From assembly GCF_004363655.1 (NCBI RefSeq), contig NZ_SNZH01000018.1, positions 1-64,000 on the forward strand: 64,000 bases of DNA. Reading direction: 5' to 3'. Positions 26,198-33,898 of the stretch are shown one piece after another. Numbering within the stretch: position 1 is the first letter of the stretch; every line of letters starts with the position of its first letter. The notes under the pieces were generated by a model, which was not told the origin of the DNA, did no database searches, and saw nothing but the letters and a program-made list of their open reading frames with translations. This DNA is from Tahibacter aquaticus (GTDB lineage: Bacteria; Pseudomonadota; Gammaproteobacteria; Xanthomonadales; Rhodanobacteraceae). Both the position numbers and the translations under genes were made by a program.

Positions 26198-27337
26198 ATG
26201 ACCCTTGCCATCAACCGACTGTCGCGCCGCTTCGCCGACTTCCGTGCCCTCGACGACGTCAGCCTGAGCATCGCGCCCGGCGAATTCATCGCCTTGCTCG
26301 GCCCGTCCGGCTCGGGCAAGACCACCTTGCTGCGCATCCTGGCCGGGCTGGACTTCCCCGATGCAGGCGCGCTCGACCAGGACGGCCGCGACCTGCTGCG
26401 CGTCAGCGCGCGCGATCGCGGCGTCGGCCTGGTGTTCCAGCACTACGCCCTGTTCCGCCACATGACCGTGTTCGAAAACGTCGCCTTCGGCCTGCGCGTG
26501 CGCAAGCGCGCGCGCCGGCCGAGCAAAGCCGAAATCGCCGACCGCGTCGACAAACTGCTCAAGCGCGTGCAGCTCGACGGCATGGCCCAGCGCTATCCCT
26601 CGCAACTGTCCGGCGGCCAGCGCCAGCGCGTTGCCCTGGCCCGCGCCCTGGCCATCGAACCCGAACTGCTGCTGCTCGACGAACCCTTCGGCGCGCTCGA
26701 TGCGCAAGTGCGCGTCGCCCTGCGGCGCTGGCTGCGCCACCTGCACGAAGAAATGGGCCTGACTACGGTATTCGTCACCCACGACCAGGAAGAAGCGCTG
26801 GAACTGGCCGACCGCGTTGTCGTGATGAACCGCGGCCGCATCGAACAGGTCGGCACCCCCGACGAGATCTACCAGCAGCCAGCCACGCCCTTCGTGTTCG
26901 AATTCATCGGCAAATCCAACAAAGTGCCCGTACGCATCCACGGCGGCCGCCTGCAGGCCGGCGACCAGCGCTTCGAGGCCGACGCGCTGGAAGGCCTGGC
27001 CGACGGCAGCGCCGTCGCCTACGTGCGCCCCGAACACCTGGCCCTGAGCACCACGCCACTGGAAAACGGCTGGAAAGCGACATTGCGCCATGTATACCTT
27101 TCCGGCAGCGTGGCGCATCTGGAACTGGAAGTGCCCGGCCTGGGCCAGACCCTGGAAGCCGAACTCGGCGGCGAAGAGGCGCAGCGCCGCTCGCTGCAGT
27201 CCGGCATGCACGTAACCGTGCAGCCGCGGCACCTGACCGTATTCCCCCTCGACGGCAAAAGCGGCGAGCCCGACCTGGCGCGGCGCCGGGTAGTGCATCC
27301 CCGCTACGGCCAGGCAGCGCTGGCGCGCTGGCGCTGA
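26198..27337 (+). CDS. cysA: Sulfate/thiosulfate ABC transporter ATP-binding protein CysA
   Basis: A 379-residue ATPase that powers the CysT/CysW channel. Seen: Walker [10 protein letters not shown] (near residue 37), Q-loop [14 protein letters not shown], signature [15 protein letters not shown], Walker [13 protein letters not shown], and H-loop [10 protein letters not shown]. The C-terminal 130 residues form a regulatory TOBE-like domain (VRPEHLALS). ATG 26198, one base after the cysW stop, is chosen over an in-frame start inside cysW. No clear terminator follows; a 14-base palindrome (27354-27367) has no U tract. Confidence 0.95.
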   Translation: MTLAINRLSRRFADFRALDDVSLSIAPGEFIALLGPSGSGKTTLLRILAGLDFPDAGALDQDGRDLLRVSARDRGVGLVFQHYALFRHMTVFENVAFGLRVRKRARRPSKAEIADRVDKLLKRVQLDGMAQRYPSQLSGGQRQRVALARALAIEPELLLLDEPFGALDAQVRVALRRWLRHLHEEMGLTTVFVTHDQEEALELADRVVVMNRGRIEQVGTPDEIYQQPATPFVFEFIGKSNKVPVRIHGGRLQAGDQRFEADALEGLADGSAVAYVRPEHLALSTTPLENGWKATLRHVYLSGSVAHLELEVPGLGQTLEAELGGEEAQRRSLQSGMHVTVQPRHLTVFPLDGKSGEPDLARRRVVHPRYGQAALARWR

Positions 27338-27427
27338 AATCGCATCGCCACCGGGCGGCCGGCCGCCAGCCACTCGCCGTTCGCAACGGCCTGATTTCGA
27401 TCCTGCGTTGACGGGTTTTTAGTCACC

Positions 27428-27742
27428 GCAGGATCGGCGAGACCCTACGCAGAGTCGCCGGCACCCAGCACAGCGTCGGCGAGACCCAACACAGGGACGT
27501 CAGGGCCCTAAGCAGGGACGCCAGGACCCTATGCAGGGACGCCAGGACCCTACGCAGGGACGCCGGGACCCAACGCATGGTCGGCGAGTCCCTATGCAGG
27601 GTCGCCGGGACCCAACGCAGGGTCGGCGAGTCCCTATGCAGGGACGCCAGGACCCAACGCAGGGTCGGCGAGTCCCTACGCAGGGTCGCCGGGACCCAAC
27701 GCAGGGTCGGTGGGTTCCTACGCAGGGTCCGCGAGACCCAAC
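27428..27742. repeat. Fifteen contiguous 21-bp tandem repeats with internal palindrome
   Basis: Fifteen units of exactly 21 bases run without spacers from 27428 to 27742. Each starts GCAGG and holds an inverted core, GGGTC-N4-5-GACCC in the better copies, ending (A/T)A(C/T). Units alternate between core variants (GTCGCCGGGAC, GTCGGCGAGTC, GACGCCAGGAC). The 21-base period keeps three frames open on each strand, which makes long low-complexity ORFs here; these are not believed to be genes. It lies just downstream of the sulfate operon and borders the accessory region. Confidence 0.95.
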
Positions 27743-28055
27743 GACGAGTACCGCGCTGCCCCGGGTCCCCCCAAGGAGCAGAGCCGCGCCTACGCTGCCC
27801 TATGTGAAGTTGCCCAGCGCGATAGGCAGACACGCCAAGCTGCGCCTGACAGGGGACGCGGCATTCCTGCGTAGTACGGAAGTCCACAACCGCACTTGGC
27901 TAAACCGGTCCGCCAAGGCAGGTGTGGTCGATGCCGCGCGCCCGTCACGCGGGGGGCAGCGTGCATTCGGGCGTGCAGATCCGCGGTGTCTGCATTGCAG
28001 CCCATGCACTGCCCAGAAATCTCAATCAGGCAAAAAGCGCGATGCGAGCCAACGG
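27743..28055. other. Gene-free stretch beside the tandem repeats
   Basis: After the last repeat unit the sequence loses periodicity (GACGAGTACC, then CCCGGGTCCCC). The open frames here are arginine-rich and resemble no protein. No RNA gene, terminator or further repeat was recognised. Confidence 0.5.
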
Positions 28056-28514
28056 CTACGACTTCTCGCAACCGCCAAACCGCATGGCATTCGCCGGCGC
28101 CTTTGGCGGCTCGGAAAGCGCGTGATCAGGCACCTCAGTATCCCAACGCATGAATCGCGCGATATCGATCCTTTCCCGCTGCATTGTGGATAATGCTGCT
28201 AAAAGCTGACCTATAGTTCTTGCCGAATCTTTGACGAAAGGCTGCTGAAGCAAATCCGCCAACGATACTGGCTGCACAGCCGCGATATGCAGGGCCACAT
28301 CCTTCGCAAGCTGTGTGAATGGCAAAGCTTTCGCCGAAAACTCGGTTTCCAGGCGAAATTCGACCAGCACGCCAATCCGGCCATTGTGACCATAAGTTTC
28401 GATGTGGCGAACATATTGGCCCATGTGCTTTAACAACAGTGGCGCCGCTACCTGCAGCTTCCGACGAAGCTTTTCAGGCCTTGCAGGCGTCGTCAACAAG
28501 TCCCCCGAGGCCAT
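28056..28514 (-). CDS. Miniature EF-Ts-like protein (partial paralogue)
   Basis: About 152 residues from ATG 28514. The middle matches the core of elongation factor Ts: HIETYGHNGRIGVLVEF, LETEF, then AKDVALHIAAVQP, and directly QPFVKDSARTIGQLLAA followed by IARFMRWDTE. In full-length EF-Ts a coiled-coil segment separates the AA(x)xP and QPFV blocks, and an N-terminal UBA domain recognises EF-Tu; both are missing here. So this is a stand-alone dimerisation-domain-like fragment, either a decayed copy or a specialised small paralogue. The start is uncertain because no good ribosome binding site is seen. Lower GC than the flanking core genes. Confidence 0.65.
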   Translation of the reverse strand: MASGDLLTTPARPEKLRRKLQVAAPLLLKHMGQYVRHIETYGHNGRIGVLVEFRLETEFSAKALPFTQLAKDVALHIAAVQPVSLADLLQQPFVKDSARTIGQLLAALSTMQRERIDIARFMRWDTEVPDHALSEPPKAPANAMRFGGCEKS

Positions 28515-28708
28515 CGCCCGCGGCGGCCCGCCGATGGCCTGAGAGGATGCCGTGCGACATGACCGCTTGAACGCAGGAAATGACGTGTGCCCGGCCAGCG
28601 AACGGGGCGCACCTGGCCAACCCGTTGAGTTGGCGTGTCGTTTGCCGGGCCGGACTGTCCGGGGCGTCGCTGGCCATTCGTACCGAAGCACGATCAATGG
28701 GGAAAACC

Positions 28709-29044
28709 ATGGCAAATATTCCGAAGCGCGTTGCCGAGCGGCTGGTCGCCACGATCAAACGCTACCAGCCTATTCTCGGCGACGCCCGCAAGCGGGATGT
28801 CGGCGAAGCCGATATCGTCACCATCGTGAAAGACATGCTGGCCGACGTATTCGGCTACGACAAATACACCGAAGTCACATCGGAATATGCAATTCGCGGC
28901 ACCTATTGCGACTTGGCCACTTGTATCGACGGCGTGCTGCAAGCACTCATCGAAGTCAAGGCGATTGGCCTGGACCTGAAAGACGCGCACTCCAAACAGG
29001 CCGTCGACACACATGTCAGCATTTACCAAACTTGCGCGTATTGA
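28709..29044 (+). pseudogene. Type I restriction HsdR N-terminal-domain protein, truncated
   Basis: From ATG 28709 (GGGGAAAACC in front) 111 codons encode the HSDR_N nuclease start: RKRDVGEADIVTIVKDMLAD, VFGYDKYTEVTSEYAIRG, then LIEVKAIGLDLKDAHSKQAVD with the E-V-K catalytic block. Homologues continue from KQAVD with YAANQG and about 60-200 more residues; here the frame instead reads THVSIYQTCAY and stops. The break at about 29010 is the left edge of the Sel1/Fic cassette, so an insertion or deletion cut the gene. Not expected to be functional. Confidence 0.75.
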
Positions 29045-29105
29045 TGTGATATCCATCTGTGGATGGTTACTATGTTGGTGGGTTCATGCCCTTCAAAGGA
29101 AAAGA

Positions 29106-29969
29106 ATGCGTCGCTTAATATTGATCTGCTTGGTACTAGCAGTACTGGCCACGAGCACCTACTTTCTCGTCAGCTCGCGCAAGGACAACATCAGGGGCGT
29201 CGAGCAGGGGACTCTTTCTTCAATGGCACCGCCTTCTGCGTCGGCACAAGGGGGCCGCCTGGGGGCTTCGCCACATCACTTGCCGAATACACCGGCGATT
29301 GTCGACGAAAAGCTACCACCGAACGCGTACCGGCCGCCGGTATTCCAAGCTATTCCGGAGGGACTGAATGGCCGCCAGTTGCGCGAGATACACGATAGTC
29401 TCGTCAAGGCCGCAGAAAGCGGTGATGCCGCAGTTGCCTACAAGCTTGCCGCACTCATGAACGAGTGCACAACCGGCCTTCGCCAAGCCGAGGAGATTAA
29501 ACAGAAGAATGTCACCACCATTCTTCCAGCGGATCCCGTCGCCAACATCTGGCTCAAAGAAAAATTTTCGGTGATCAGTGTTCAATGCCCGCAGTTGACG
29601 AAAGGCGAACTTGATGCAGCCGGCCACTGGATGCTGCTTGCCGCCAAGGGCGGAGACAGACAAGCTTTGCTTAGTCTTACCGCTTTCCCGCCCGAAACTC
29701 AGGATCCGGACTACGAGGCCAAAAAAATCGCCTGGCAAGAAACGCTAACGACGGGCCTAGATGCCCTGGCTCAAGCAAGGGACACCGAAGCCGCAATTGA
29801 ACTTGCTCGTTACTTCTTCAAACAACGAGGCCTCGCCAATCTCAAAGTTGCATACAAATACTTTGACATTGCTAGCAAGGGGAACGGCTCGGCCAGCAAG
29901 ATCGAGTTTGCGGTCAAGATGCGTGATCAAACGGCCGCCGAAATTGCGCGCGAGGAACGCGGTGGCTGA
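29106..29969 (+). CDS. Membrane-anchored Sel1/TPR-like protein, first gene of the Fic cassette
   Basis: A 287-residue protein: an N-terminal anchor or signal (RRLILICLVLAVLATSTYFLV), a 60-residue linker, and a helical domain with Sel1/TPR-like segments (SGDAAVAYKLAALMNEC, AAKGGDRQALLSL, AIELARYFFKQRG, VAYKYFDIASKGNG). No family name is certain. ATG 29106 has AAAGGAAAAG upstream; the frame is open back to 29013. Its last eight bases overlap the GTG of the Fic gene. Base composition is clearly lower in GC than the core genome, consistent with transfer. It probably sits in the inner membrane with the helical part in the periplasm. Confidence 0.75.
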   Translation: MRRLILICLVLAVLATSTYFLVSSRKDNIRGVEQGTLSSMAPPSASAQGGRLGASPHHLPNTPAIVDEKLPPNAYRPPVFQAIPEGLNGRQLREIHDSLVKAAESGDAAVAYKLAALMNECTTGLRQAEEIKQKNVTTILPADPVANIWLKEKFSVISVQCPQLTKGELDAAGHWMLLAAKGGDRQALLSLTAFPPETQDPDYEAKKIAWQETLTTGLDALAQARDTEAAIELARYFFKQRGLANLKVAYKYFDIASKGNGSASKIEFAVKMRDQTAAEIAREERGG

Positions 29970-31026
29970 CTTTGTGCGACTGACCTCGGCATCGACCGGT
30001 CGTCGCCGAATCGCCGTAGGGAACATCCGAAAACTGTTCGATGATCGGCGCGCGAAAGATATCGAAAGCGTGGCAGAGAAGTCGATAGTCAAAGTCCATC
30101 CCATTTTTCACGCGCCCTTTCACTACTACCTAGCGCCGTTTGCACTTTCGTCAAAGCTTTGGCAAACCCGTATCGATACACCGGCGACTCTGACAACGCC
30201 GGATTCGCCTGCACCGAATGTCACTCCTGTATTTGGACTGGCTTGTGCGTTGAATCGTGCATATCGCCCTATCAGAACAAGCAATTGGCTTTTCGGCAAG
30301 GCGATCAATCGAATACATGCCGCCATGATCGAGGCGACTGGCGGGCCCGAAGTTAGCAAAGCGCGACGGCAAGGCGAGTTGATGTTTTCCGTCGGAGCTG
30401 CACAGGTGCTATCACCCGCCGCAAGCGATGTGCCCGTGTTGCTGCGCGAACTAACGGCAGCGTTACGGCACGGACAGTCGACGCTACCGCTGACTCACCG
30501 GCTATATGCCGCATTTGAAATTTCGCTTATCCATCCGTTCGTTGACGGCAACGGGCGGCTAATGCGCGCTGTGGCTGCATCTCACGATAGGACGGCCTGT
30601 CGTACTGGCGCGCTGTGTCGCGCAATAGCCGTTTTTTTGCAAGGGCGGCAAAAGTTATGGAATTTCACTCTGCCCTTAGCGCTGCGGGGCGATGCAGTTG
30701 CGTTGTGGGATCACTTCGCTCGCTGTGTTTATGCGTCATCGCGCCTGCTCCATTCTGTCGATGACGCCGCACAGCGCTACCAGCTGCGATGGGGGGTTGG
30801 GCGCAGCGACATACGCAGTTCAGCAGATGCATTGCTGATTGCTAGCGCCGTACTAAGTGATCGGCAGTTTTCCAGGTTGAGGCAAGGCAGTTCCTCTCAC
30901 ATTCGCCGGACGGCCGAGCAGCTTTTCCAGCCAGTCCTTCTCAACGACAAAAAGTTCAAATGGATTAATTCAGGGGCGCAACAATTCGTAGGCGAAACTG
31001 CGGGTTTTCTAATAGCGCAATTCTAG
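29962..31026 (+). CDS. Fic-domain protein (putative AMP transferase)
   Basis: A 354-residue protein with the intact Fic motif HPFVDGNGRLMRA (residues 191-203), the signature of enzymes that add AMP or another nucleotide part to target proteins; it is not the Doc-type kinase motif. The N-terminal region (residues 1-150) shows no recognised domain and no clear inhibitory (S/T)xxxE(G/N) helix. The C-terminal 130 residues are helical and unassigned. GTG 29962 is chosen: GAGGAAC lies five bases ahead, and it overlaps the upstream stop by eight bases. ATG 29761 would overlap that gene by 200 bases. Transferred, lower-GC DNA. Confidence 0.82.
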   Translation: MADFVRLTSASTGRRRIAVGNIRKLFDDRRAKDIESVAEKSIVKVHPIFHAPFHYYLAPFALSSKLWQTRIDTPATLTTPDSPAPNVTPVFGLACALNRAYRPIRTSNWLFGKAINRIHAAMIEATGGPEVSKARRQGELMFSVGAAQVLSPAASDVPVLLRELTAALRHGQSTLPLTHRLYAAFEISLIHPFVDGNGRLMRAVAASHDRTACRTGALCRAIAVFLQGRQKLWNFTLPLALRGDAVALWDHFARCVYASSRLLHSVDDAAQRYQLRWGVGRSDIRSSADALLIASAVLSDRQFSRLRQGSSSHIRRTAEQLFQPVLLNDKKFKWINSGAQQFVGETAGFLIAQF

Positions 31027-31039
31027 GGAGAGAGTGTAG

Positions 31040-31846
31040 ATGTTTGTATTGAAGCGATCGATTGCCGGGCTTTTGGCTGGTGCAGCGACACTCGTTGCGT
31101 TCACCGCGCAAGCCAGTCCGCACGAGATGGGATGGATTGTTGTCCAGGCCAACGTGTGGGACCGTGAACCTATTTATCTCGGCACATCAAACCGCTATGA
31201 AGAATGGAACAATGATGTAACGCCGGACGAAGGTTGGTCCAACAATCCGTATGCAAATGACGTGTGTGACGTACTCGCGGCGCAAGGCAGGCCACAAGAC
31301 TGTAATCGTGCAGTTGCTAGTGGACTCTTGAGCCCGCCCGAAATGCCTCCCCTGCCTTCATTTATTGCCTACAACTTTCAACTAGCGCCGTCGACGTCGG
31401 CCACATATCTTCTCGGGCCGATTTATAGCTCAAATAATTTTACACTCGTAAACTGCTACCAGAACCCGAGCACGGATCCAGACACTTGCGAATCACAGTA
31501 CGTAGACAGTTTCCGTGCGGCATGTAACAACGTCCCGACTCGCGATCCTCTGACCTGGGAGTCACTGTACAACCCGCGCGAAGCCTGTTTCGCTGCTGTA
31601 GAACTTACTGAATCGAGGGTCTCCAATGCAGGTTTCGACCGGACTCTTGCGGACTGGTTTGGTATCAAATTGGGTTACCAACTTGGACCATTCGCAGTTG
31701 AGCTCAATCGAAACCTTCTAACGGATATGCTGACAGTGAATTCGTACAATCGCGCGTTGATCTACTCACGTCAGTACCAGGCATGCTCTAGCTGGTATCG
31801 TGTGTTTGACGCACGTAACTGCGGTGCTCAATACAGCAGCTTCTAG
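31040..31846 (+). CDS. Disulfide-rich secreted protein of the Fic cassette
   Basis: A 268-residue exported protein with a signal peptide (LKRSIAGLLAGAATLVAFTAQA). The mature part contains eight cysteines, enough for four disulfides, many aromatic and Asn residues, and no recognised domain. It starts 13 bases after the Fic stop with GGGAGAG in front of ATG 31040, so it is the third gene of the cassette. Secretion together with a Fic protein and a membrane-anchored helical protein suggests an envelope or contact-dependent function, but nothing in the sequence proves it. Confidence 0.78.
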   Translation: MFVLKRSIAGLLAGAATLVAFTAQASPHEMGWIVVQANVWDREPIYLGTSNRYEEWNNDVTPDEGWSNNPYANDVCDVLAAQGRPQDCNRAVASGLLSPPEMPPLPSFIAYNFQLAPSTSATYLLGPIYSSNNFTLVNCYQNPSTDPDTCESQYVDSFRAACNNVPTRDPLTWESLYNPREACFAAVELTESRVSNAGFDRTLADWFGIKLGYQLGPFAVELNRNLLTDMLTVNSYNRALIYSRQYQACSSWYRVFDARNCGAQYSSF

Positions 31847-32091
31847 ACGGTAGCATCGCCGGCAGCGGCGTAAGTGGCTGCTGGCGATTGACGTGAGGGA
31901 CGGCGACTATCCAACTGCCGGCGACAATCGAGGCGTGTCAAAATTTCACTGATCTAGCGCCAGCCGCTCGCTTCCATGGCGGCAAATTATCATGCTCGCA
32001 GCGATATCCTCTTTTCGACACCCCCAAGACCCGCAATGCGTTTTGGCTTTCGGGTCTTCTTCTTGCGGCCACTGCGCTGCCCTGCTGGGCT

Positions 32092-33501
32092 TTGACGGCT
32101 TCGCTTTCGCAGCTTGTCAGCAAGAATGTGCAAGGGGGCGCGGCCGGTGGACCTTGCTTTCGGCCACTCTTCTCCTCGAATGGCCGATTTCTGGCCTTTG
32201 CCTGTTGGTCGGGCGACATCGTTGTTGGCGATGACAATGATCGCTATGACACGTTTTTGCTGGACCGCAGTACCCAGCAAATCCGTCGTGTGAGCCTGAA
32301 CGCGAACAATCAGGAACAGCGCAATCACAGTGCCGAGGGGTATCCCTCGGCCGATGGCCGTTTCGTGGTGTTCGCTGGCGAAGGCGTTTTTCATCCGGAC
32401 GTCGGGGTTTTGCCGCCACAGCCGGCCGATCATGAGCAGGAGAACGTGTTCCTGCGTACCTTCGATCCGCCGCAGACGGAGCTGCTGGGGCGCGCGGCCA
32501 ACGGTCAGGGAAATCCCGGAACGAGGGGTGCCAATATGCAGGATGCGCTGCCCGAGCGGCACGAAGTGCTTTTTTCCAGCGATGGCGATTATCTGGGCGA
32601 TGCGAGTGGAGGGGGCTCACGGTCACTGTTCTTGCGAAACTGGCAGAGCGGCGCCGTTGAAAGGATTACTGCACGTCCCGACGGCGGGATCAGCCAGTTC
32701 TCTGCCGGTGGCCAGCTGTCCCCGGACGGTCGTTTCGTCGTGATGAGCAGCATTGCCGCCGACCTGACGAGCGATAATCCGCAGGGATATCGGCAGCTGT
32801 TCCTGCGTGATCGCCTGCTGCAGAACACTCGCCGGCTGACCTTTCCGTGGAGCGGGGGGGAGTTCAGCGCTGCCGCCGGCTTGGGTACGTTTTTCGATAG
32901 TTTGAAACTGTCCCAGAATGCCCAGCGGTTGATGTTTGTCGCTGGCTTCAACGACGAATTCACCGCGGACGACAACCCCGGTTTCAGCGACGTCTATGTG
33001 CAGGACGTCGCATCGGGAAAGGTCGAACTCGTCAGCCGCCGGCAGGACTGAACCCCGACCGATGGTTCGGTGTTCTTCGCGGCGATGAGCAGCAATGGGC
33101 GAATTGTTGCTTATTACACTGTGGCAACGCGTATGCTGGCGACGCCCAGCGTTGATCCGGCGATCTACGTCAAGGACATGGTGACCGGCGACGTTATCAA
33201 CGTGACGGCCAGCCTGGGGCGGATGGCACCATTCCAGGCGCCCATGATGGACCTGTCGGCGGATGGCAGCGTGCTGGCGTTTACCTGGTACACGTCCGAC
33301 CCGTCGGATCCCGCCGTGTTCAATCGGGCGTTGGTCTACACGGTAGAACTGCGCGGTATCCAGCCGACGGCGCCGACGCCCGTTCCCGGGCTTTCACGCG
33401 TTGCGGTGGCGTTGCTGGCTGCCGGTGTTGCACTGGGCGCCTGGATGGGATTCAGGCGCGACCGGCGAAAGCGCGCCCAGGCTCGAATGGCGCTGGCTTA
33501 G
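32092..33501 (+). pseudogene. Beta-propeller (TolB/WD40-like) surface protein, interrupted by TGA
   Basis: One frame encodes propeller repeats (FSSNGRFLAFACWSGDIVVG, GYPSADGRFVVFAG, QLSPDGRFVVMSS, MSSNGRIVAYY) and ends with an IPTL-CTERM-like tail, PVPGLSRVAVALLAAGVA and an RRDRRKR cluster. A TGA at 33049-33051 breaks it: SRRQD-stop-TPTDGSVFFAAM; a GGA to TGA change (DGTPTDG) would account for it. Upstream, in frame, 32041-32091 encodes a signal-peptide-like FWLSGLLLAATALPCWAL but no start codon is found before TTG 32092. Both ends suggest a decaying gene. The part 33070-33501 is the same gene, not a separate one. Confidence 0.8.
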
Positions 33502-33625
33502 CGCCCCCCCTGACCCGGAAAGCGAGGCCGGTTCGCCCTGCCGCTGCGGCGCGCAGATTTTCGGTGTCGGGAACGAACAACGCCAAAACCGTATCGGGTA
33601 GTCGCTGCTTCATAAGCTTTCCCAA

Positions 33626-33662
33626 GAAACCTTATAAAGCTCGCCACGCTTTATAAGGTTTC
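33626..33662. repeat. AT-rich perfect inverted repeat
   Basis: A 15-bp perfect stem (GAAACCTTATAAAGC 33626-33640 with 33648-33662, loop TCGCCAC) in otherwise GC-rich DNA. It has no U tract and may be a bidirectional terminator or an operator for the gene at 33899. The rest of the gap 33502-33898 shows only GC-rich sequence without a recognisable element. Confidence 0.7.
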
Positions 33663-33898
33663 GTCCCCTTCGGTGGCGGACGCGGCTGCCGTGCCCGATT
33701 GCGCCGAAGCCTTGCCAGGCTTCCGCGGCTTTCAGCGGCGTCTCAAGAAAGCGTCTCGATTGCGACAGCCTTGCCGCGATTTCGTCAGCCAGCGGTGGCT
33801 GCACCCGGCGCGGAACGGTCATTGCCCCGGCCATCGGCGCAGGGTGCGCAGCGCCGGACCCATCGCTTACGATCCCGGCGCCACCCAAAGGAATGACC

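Noticed and set aside
27428-27742. CRISPR array
   Set aside because: The 21-bp units are contiguous with no variable spacers, and no cas gene is in the window.
27423-27887. Protein made of 7-residue repeats over the tandem repeat
   Set aside because: All frames stay open because the period is 21 bases; start codons and ribosome binding sites are lacking and frames on both strands are equally open.
29962-31026. Doc-type kinase toxin
   Set aside because: The motif is HPFVDGNGR (nucleotidyl-transfer type) rather than the Doc HxFxxANKR form, and no Phd-like antitoxin is adjacent.
28056-31846. Prophage
   Set aside because: No integrase, capsid, tail or lysis genes are visible, and no tRNA or attachment duplication was recognised at the borders.
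33049-33051. TGA as a selenocysteine codon in the propeller gene
   Set aside because: No cysteine is expected at this place; the context predicts Gly (DGTPTDG), and no selenocysteine-specific hairpin could be seen after it.
33070-33501. Separate small gene after the propeller gene
   Set aside because: It is in the same frame as the preceding repeats and continues the same fold; it is the second half of the interrupted gene.
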